Below, one piece after another: positions 58,663-64,000 of a stretch of 64,000 nucleotides of DNA. Source of the DNA: Paracamarosporium sp. OC-R06-R3 (taxonomy: Eukaryota > Ascomycota > Dothideomycetes > Pleosporales > Didymosphaeriaceae); contig JACVRA010000082.1 in NCBI GenBank assembly GCA_019828545.1, positions 62,001 through 126,000 of the forward strand, written 5' to 3'. The notes below the pieces were generated by a model. That model had not been told where the DNA came from. It was given only the letters and a program-made list of their open reading frames with translations, and did no database searches. A program made the position numbers and the translations under genes. Within the stretch, counting starts at the first letter, position 1. Every line of letters starts with the position of its first letter.

Positions 58663-60518
58663 CTACTCCCGATGCTCAAACTGATAATCCACATACCCCT
58701 TCAAACCCGCCAATCCAATCTCAATCGCCTCCTCTGTCCGAATCGTCCTACTCCCCTGGCCCTGCACTAGATTAACCCAATAATCAAACGCTTCGTGCGC
58801 ATCATCCTTGCTCATGCCCTCAAGCGCCGGGTCATTCGCGACCACGGGTTCCAAGCCTGCAACGCCTCCAAATACGACGAGCAGATGCTCGTACACATCC
58901 GGCAGCTTCTTTTCGTGGGATTCGGGCTGGTTCAGCTGCGCAATGGCATCGGGGAGGATGGATGTGAGCGGGACGCCGCGCTCCGAGGTGCCGATCGCAA
59001 AGGAATACCCGCCTTCGAGATCGGACTCGCTGAAGATGTCGGAGAAGCTGGCTGCTTTGCGGACTTTGTAGCCCCAGTAGTAGCCTTCTTTTTCGCGGGG
59101 AGTCTCGGGGGCGACGGCGTCGACGGCGAGGGTGGAGCATTGCTGTTCTGAGAGGTGGGGCCAGGAGGGTGGCTGGGGCTCTTTAAATTCAACAGTTACG
59201 CGCATGCCCTGCGGGACGTGATATGGGACCTTAACGGGGAAGGGTAGGCCGCAGTTGATGTATGTCCATTCTTGATTTGCCTTCGCGGACTTACCTTTGT
59301 GCTGGAATGGAGGAGATTGCAGGGCAACGCCCTCGCGGAAGCGGATCCATTCGTCAGGCTTGGTGTGGGAAGGTGTGTCGAGAGGAGGGAGTAGGCCTAC
59401 ATATTTGTAAGGTTCACACATAGGGAAGAGAGCAGATCGTATGTGAGGTGGGCATTCCGCGTACTCTAACAGACCCACCATGAAGCGATCCGGGTTTTGG
59501 TACGGGATATCCGACTCGGAAATGCTATCCATGATCTCTGCTTTGGTTTTCTTCTTGCTGCGGTAGTACCCGGAGACCTTTTCCGAGATGTTGGTTGGGT
59601 CATCATCATAAACGACGATCTCGTCGACGCACCAAACGGCGGCGGCCCGAGCGATGCGGCCTACGAGGAGCGTCTTCATGTCGTGTCGGGCGACGTTGTT
59701 GAGGATGCTGCCAGGGAGGGCCATTGTTACAGTCCACGGTCGGGGTTTGCGCGGTTTGAAAACGGCCGATGGCTTTTCGGTCCGCAGCTCTTGCGAGGCT
59801 TTGCCTTTGCCGGACTTCTGCAAGGAACTTGGTCCCAGAGAAGATGGTTCCCACTGTGTGTCTTCGCCCCTTCTCTTCTTAGCAGGACGTTGTTCTGCTT
59901 CAATCTGTGCATCCACTTGATCTTGTACATCATCACTGGCTGCCCATCTCGGTGTCTTCTGAGCTGAAAGCTGCTCTGGTACATCTTCCGTATCAGGTAC
60001 ATCCCACAGCGATTTTGTATCCCGACTGTTTGCCTCCTTCTGATGTACCACAACCGCCTGTTTCCGCTTCTATGTATGCCTTGTCAGCTTCCCAGTTTTA
60101 ACGTAAGCTTTCGGCCCAAACTCACCTTGCCCTTCTTCTCCAGTTCCAGCTCAGGCTGTTCCATCTCATCGCCGTTACGTTTCGCTTTCCTCGCTGTAGA
60201 GGTTGCGGAGCGCGTACCGGCAAGCATAGTGTCTTCGCCCATTGTAGAATCGCTTGCGTTGCGCAAAGCTCGTGCCTGCTCTTGCTCCCTTGCCTCATGT
60301 TCTTCCATATCATTATCCACAAGCTCCAAGACCCTCCTATTCCTCACTTTGCCCGTCTCAGCCTCCACCACGTTGCCATCCTCATCGACCCAGCCCTTTC
60401 CGTTCACGTATTCAACCGGCTGCTTCTTCGTGGGCGTCTTTGATTTCGGCTTCGATTTCGATTTGGGCGCCTCGTGGCCGTTTGCCGCATCCTCCGCGTC
60501 GAGCTTCTTGCGTGCCAT
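58663..60518 (-). CDS. SPOUT-fold RNA methyltransferase, C9orf114/SPOUT1 family
   Basis: The exons are 60518-60126 and 60069-58663, joined by a 56-nt intron, giving 599 residues. The first about 235 residues are Lys/Glu-rich and disordered with nuclear-localisation-like runs. The catalytic region starts at PWTVTMALPGSILNN and carries the RIARAAAVWCVDEIVVYDD strand-helix, PPHIRSALFP and DEWIRFREGV blocks of the putative RNA methyltransferase family (Pfam Methyltrn_RNA_3). The ending GYSFAIGTSERG and LVVFGGVAGLEPVV motifs form the trefoil-knot AdoMet pocket. It is predicted to act on RNA in the nucleus or at the spindle/centromere, as for its human relative, but the target in fungi is unknown. 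The start is the first ATG after an in-frame GTG-led stretch. Confidence 0.85.
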
Positions 60519-60924
60519 TGTTGAATCGTGTGCCGATCGGGTTTCCACGTAACTCTCCTTATAGAACAGATCAGCAAATGATTCGTTCGAATACTATATG
60601 TAGGATGAGCGTGACAATGCGTTTCGACTGTTGTTGTAGTAAACTTTCGACGTTGGCAAGCCAAAAAAATACGCGAGCGAACTTTCTAAGTACCTCACGC
60701 GAACTGCGGGGAAACGCGAATCCCTGTAACACACGCTAGCCCGGTTAGTCAATGTCCGCAAGGCAGCAGTTGGGGCGCAAATAGACTGCGAAGGATTGAC
60801 GAGACAAGACGGTGCACCAAGTTACCACCACGTCACAGACTCTCAATTTGCCGAGTGAAGACTCCACGCTTACAACACTTCACCACATACTCGCGTTCTC
60901 AATCAACTACTCATCCCCAACAAA
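60519..60924. promoter_or_regulatory. Divergent promoter of the SPOUT and small-membrane-protein genes
   Basis: About 400 bp between the two starts. It is A/C-rich with no ORF worth reporting. Confidence 0.45.
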
Positions 60925-61291
60925 ATGTCCGAACTGTAAGCGCTCCCTCCACCCCTGGCGTGACCACCCACTGACGAACCACAGAAAGTCTTCCTCCCAG
61001 ACGAACACGTTGATAAGCTTCCTCGCCCTGTACCTGACCACGCTCTTCTCCCTCGATACCTGGGCCGCTGCCCGCGGCTCGCCTTACCGCGCGCCCTCCG
61101 CTACAAATACGTATTTCCGCCCTGCTTCGACGCCGCCCGCGCCGGGAAGCTACCAGGCGGGCATGCATGGAAGGGGCAACCGCGGGCCTGGCAGTGGAGG
61201 CGAGGGACGGAGGAGGGAGGTGAGGCAGACGGACACGAGGGCGCCATTGAAGGCGGGGGCGACGGCTGGTTGTGGGGCGTGTGCTATGTAG
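60925..61291 (+). CDS. Small protein with one hydrophobic helix, unknown function
   Basis: The first coding exon is only 11 nt (60925-60935: ATG TCC GAA CT). A 49-nt intron follows (GTAAGC donor, ACTGAC branch, ACAG acceptor), then exon 60985-61291, for a total of 105 residues. The only hydrophobic segment is about residues 11-31 (NTLISFLALYLTTLFSLDTW), followed by a Gly/Arg/Ser-rich tail. It could be a signal anchor or signal peptide. I do not recognise the family. Conserved-looking hydrophobic spacing and good splice signals argue that it is real. The long plus-strand frame that starts upstream in another phase is a shadow. Confidence 0.55.
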
Positions 61292-61518
61292 GGGGAGAAG
61301 ATGGGCGGATGAAAACGAGGGAAAGGGGATTTGGTGGGCAGTCGGGGAGTTTGGGAATGTGGATTGTTTCTTATAGGCGTGTTTGGTGTTTTTGGGCATG
61401 ATGGCATCTGTCAGGGAGTGAAGAGCGCTCTGTGTGTTTGAATATCTGTGCGTATTAATCGATACTGCCAATGGTGGCCTATTTGATCGATTTGTCCGCG
61501 TCTAGCTAACGGGTTCGT
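61292..61518. other. Short convergent spacer
   Basis: 227 bp between the small-protein stop and the GH43 stop. No feature beyond 3' flanks. Confidence 0.4.
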
Positions 61519-63138
61519 TTATACATCATACCGATCACTCTCGTGCTTGACTGGCCGGTACACGAAATAGTCGAATGCCGCCTTCGTCTCCAACCCATCC
61601 AGATCGCTCGCCGCAACCCCAACGAATGCTCCAGTGAAGCTACCGTGCGCCTGATGTCCACCGCACTCATCGCTCAGGATACTCGCGTCAAATACTGGTC
61701 CAATCTTCTTGAGCTCCTCGCCTTCCAACGCATATGAGAACTGCAATTCCTTCCCACGTATGCTAAGCGCCAGCCGCACCTTACCTTCTTGAGGAATAGA
61801 TACTGGATCTGGAATGGGGAAACTAAGCCTGCCCAGGGGAAAGGACGCTTCGGAAGATAGAATAAGTAATTCGCGCTTGCCATCTGCATGTGCAGTGACA
61901 GTGAGATAGAAAAAGTTATACCGACAGTAGTACGCCGTCAGTCCAGCAAATTGCCGCTCATCTAGCGGCTTGAAATCAACAACCGTTTCTGCGTCGTAGG
62001 AGAAGTGTGTTTGCCGCCGTGCAACGAGCGCCTGCTCAAACCAGCTACCTATCGCTTCTCTCCCTGTCAGCTCTAACGCACCATCTTTGACGTTGAAGAT
62101 TCGTTCTGGTTCGGGAGTCCGCAGCCACTGGAAATCTCTGTGTAGACCGTCCACAGCGGAGAACTCATACCGCTTCTCTTGCCAATACGAAGTGTCATCA
62201 CGGGCCGCGGGGAGTTCGACGTATAAAGAGGGAACAGGCCCGTCCTTCATATGCAGCCAGTCGTCCTCGCCCCAATACGCTTCTTGGATCGCGGTCTCGC
62301 GGCCAAGCACTGACCTTCGATCTTGTGTTGTCGGGCGTCCGGTTAAATGAACCAGATATGTTTTCCCATCCTCCGTGTCCACAATATCTGCATGCCCTGC
62401 CCTTTGCAGCGGCGCAAGAGGAGCCTTGGCGGAAGACAGAATAGGGTTTTTGGGATGCACTTCATATGGACCCCAGATATCCTTGCTCCGGGTTAGGGTG
62501 GCGGCATGTTCGTAGCCAGTGCCGCCTTCGGCTGTAAGGAGGTAGTACCATCCGTTCCTTTTGTAGAGATGCGGGCCTTCGACGAGGTCTAGCTCCGTAC
62601 CATAGAAGATTGTTTTCCAGGGTCCCACCAATTTCCCCTCTTTTTCTGACCATTCCTGCATTCGTATCCCAGCGAAGGAACGTGGCCGTCTTCGGTGGTC
62701 CTGAATCATATTCACAAACCATTTCTTTCCATCCTCATCGTGGAAAAGACTAGGGTCAAAACCAGAAGAGTTCACGTAGTATGGATCGCTCCAGGGGCCT
62801 TCGATTTTGTCGGCTGTAACGATGTAGTTGTGTGTATCTTTGAAGCTTCCATCTTTCCTTTTGACGTCGGTATAGACTAAATAGAACTTGGACCCATCGT
62901 GCGTCAAGCAGGGTGCCCAGACACCGCAGCTATCCGGGTTACCGCGCATATCGAGCTGAGACTTGCGATTGAGGGGGCGGGTGACCAGAGTCCAGTTTGC
63001 AAGGTCCCGCGAGTGGTGGATTTGCACACCTGGAAACCACTCGAATGTTGAGGTTGCAATGTAGTAGTCGGAGCCAATTCGTAGGATGGAAGGGTCGGCG
63101 TTGAAGCCTGGAAGAATGGGGTTCAGGACTTTTGGCAT
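61519..63138 (-). CDS. GH43 beta-xylosidase, intracellular type
   Basis: One exon of 539 residues from the ATG at 63138. A second in-frame ATG 20 codons upstream (63198) exists, but the downstream one has A at -3 and matches the family start (NPILPGFNADPSI). The catalytic residues of the five-bladed propeller are visible: general base Asp in NADPSI, pKa-modulating Asp in SGFDPSLF, and general acid Glu in LVEGPHLY. A C-terminal beta-sandwich of the GH43 C2 type follows (about residues 330-530). There is no signal peptide, so the enzyme is likely cytosolic and cleaves imported xylo-oligosaccharides or arabinosides. This subfamily (GH43_11-like) acts on beta-1,4-xylosyl ends. Confidence 0.93.
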   Translation of the reverse strand: MPKVLNPILPGFNADPSILRIGSDYYIATSTFEWFPGVQIHHSRDLANWTLVTRPLNRKSQLDMRGNPDSCGVWAPCLTHDGSKFYLVYTDVKRKDGSFKDTHNYIVTADKIEGPWSDPYYVNSSGFDPSLFHDEDGKKWFVNMIQDHRRRPRSFAGIRMQEWSEKEGKLVGPWKTIFYGTELDLVEGPHLYKRNGWYYLLTAEGGTGYEHAATLTRSKDIWGPYEVHPKNPILSSAKAPLAPLQRAGHADIVDTEDGKTYLVHLTGRPTTQDRRSVLGRETAIQEAYWGEDDWLHMKDGPVPSLYVELPAARDDTSYWQEKRYEFSAVDGLHRDFQWLRTPEPERIFNVKDGALELTGREAIGSWFEQALVARRQTHFSYDAETVVDFKPLDERQFAGLTAYYCRYNFFYLTVTAHADGKRELLILSSEASFPLGRLSFPIPDPVSIPQEGKVRLALSIRGKELQFSYALEGEELKKIGPVFDASILSDECGGHQAHGSFTGAFVGVAASDLDGLETKAAFDYFVYRPVKHESDRYDV

Positions 63139-64000
63139 TGTGGCGGTAGGTCGTGGAGGTTCAAATTTGGGAAGTTGGCGATGAGCTCTTGGGATCATGA
63201 CCTCGATAAATAGAAAGTAGGAATTGGGTTCTTTTGAGGTGGGATGAGTATAGTGGAGCCACGCGCATCTATTTACCCGGTCGACCCCACCATATTAACC
63301 ACCGTATATTGGCGCGGTATGGCGCAAGGCTGTGGAGGGCGAGAAACACCTTACTGACTGTTTTATCTGAGGCATCGTAGGGTTGTTGGTGGGGTTTGGT
63401 AAGTTATGAGTCTTGGTGGAGGTTGTTCGGAGGAAACGGAGGTTTTGATAGGAAGACAGCCGCGATGTAAACACCCCTGCATTCGTTGTTAGATCCAGCC
63501 GCATAAGTGCGACTCTTTATTTGGCCGCTAAATCCAAACGAGAAAATGAATCAACTAAGAGGATACGGCAATATTGGTGGGTTGTGAGGACGCGTCGAGA
63601 CACGCGAGATCGCGAGGTCACGAGGTGAGGAAATATTTACGTCATCTTCCTTGCTCAACAGCTTCTGAGGTCGTAACCACTCTGTGTATGTGACCGACAA
63701 CCTGGAGCATGAGATTTACGCAAACAACTATCTTATCGATATCCCTTCTTATCTCGTGACTCTAGTGCACGACAATGCTTGTACCTTCGCCTACCAGAAC
63801 GCATGGTATTGAATGTCGGATGAGGAAACTCACTCGATCGGATCTACACTCCATTTTATGCGTTCCCCGTAGTTCACCAGTCTCGGCTACACCACAGTGA
63901 CTTCGACTCCGTTGTTCGATCACATAACATCGCATGTCGAGCATGTCTTTTGGAAGTATCGATTGTTTGAACGAGAGACAACTCGACAAGTGTGGCTTAC
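63139..64000. other. Upstream flank of GH43, no supported gene
   Basis: The sequence reaching the right edge has no frame I can support. Two minus-strand ORFs of 69 and 75 codons (63295-63504 and 63762-63989) have no recognisable content. It holds the GH43 promoter. Confidence 0.4.

Overview
The window is nuclear DNA of a filamentous ascomycete (Pezizomycotina), most likely a Dothideomycete of the Pleosporales type. The evidence is short introns (mostly 46 to 90 nt) with GTRNGT donors and CTAAC/CTAAT branch sites, the Pezizomycotina autophagy protein Atg28, a DPR-repeat dehydrin-like protein, a fungal MCT-type transporter, an Mrx15/TMEM223 homologue and many microsatellites between genes. I rebuilt exon structures by hand from splice signals and reading-frame continuity. 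The class assignment is inference.

Left arm (1-9.6 kb): the 3' end of an unknown acidic protein, then about 5 kb of accessory-looking DNA. This holds an unrecognised multi-exon gene or pseudogene (2279-3077) and a fragment resembling the fungal Tse2-type ADP-ribosyltransferase toxin family (3859-4478). An MFS monocarboxylate-type transporter and a microsatellite-rich spacer follow.

Core block (9.6-26.1 kb): a C2H2 transcription factor with a long GC-rich upstream region, a mitochondrial aspartate/glutamate carrier with EF-hands, the pyruvate dehydrogenase component Pdx1, an Mrx15/TMEM223-like mitochondrial protein divergent from Pdx1, and a Yta7/ATAD2-type AAA ATPase. Several of these act in mitochondrial carbon metabolism or translation.

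Middle (26.1-37 kb): largely gene-poor. It has an isolated Zn-dependent alcohol dehydrogenase, a diverged repeat pair flanking it, a seven-helix Git3-like receptor, and an alpha/beta-hydrolase pseudogene that has lost its Ser and His catalytic residues and carries a nonsense codon.

Second core block (37-54.5 kb): Atg28, ribosomal protein uS5 (Rps2), coatomer gamma (Sec21) divergent from lipoyl synthase, an EI24/Rrt8-type membrane protein, a DPR dehydrin-like protein, sorting nexin 3 and an SSS-family transporter. Lipoyl synthase makes the cofactor carried by lipoyl domains such as the one in Pdx1.

Right arm (54.5-64 kb): a BTB gene broken by one in-frame stop, a MYND zinc-finger protein, a SPOUT-type RNA methyltransferase (C9orf114 family), a small one-helix protein with an 11-nt first coding exon, and an intracellular-type GH43 beta-xylosidase. 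No tRNA, rRNA, CRISPR array or intact transposon was recognised.
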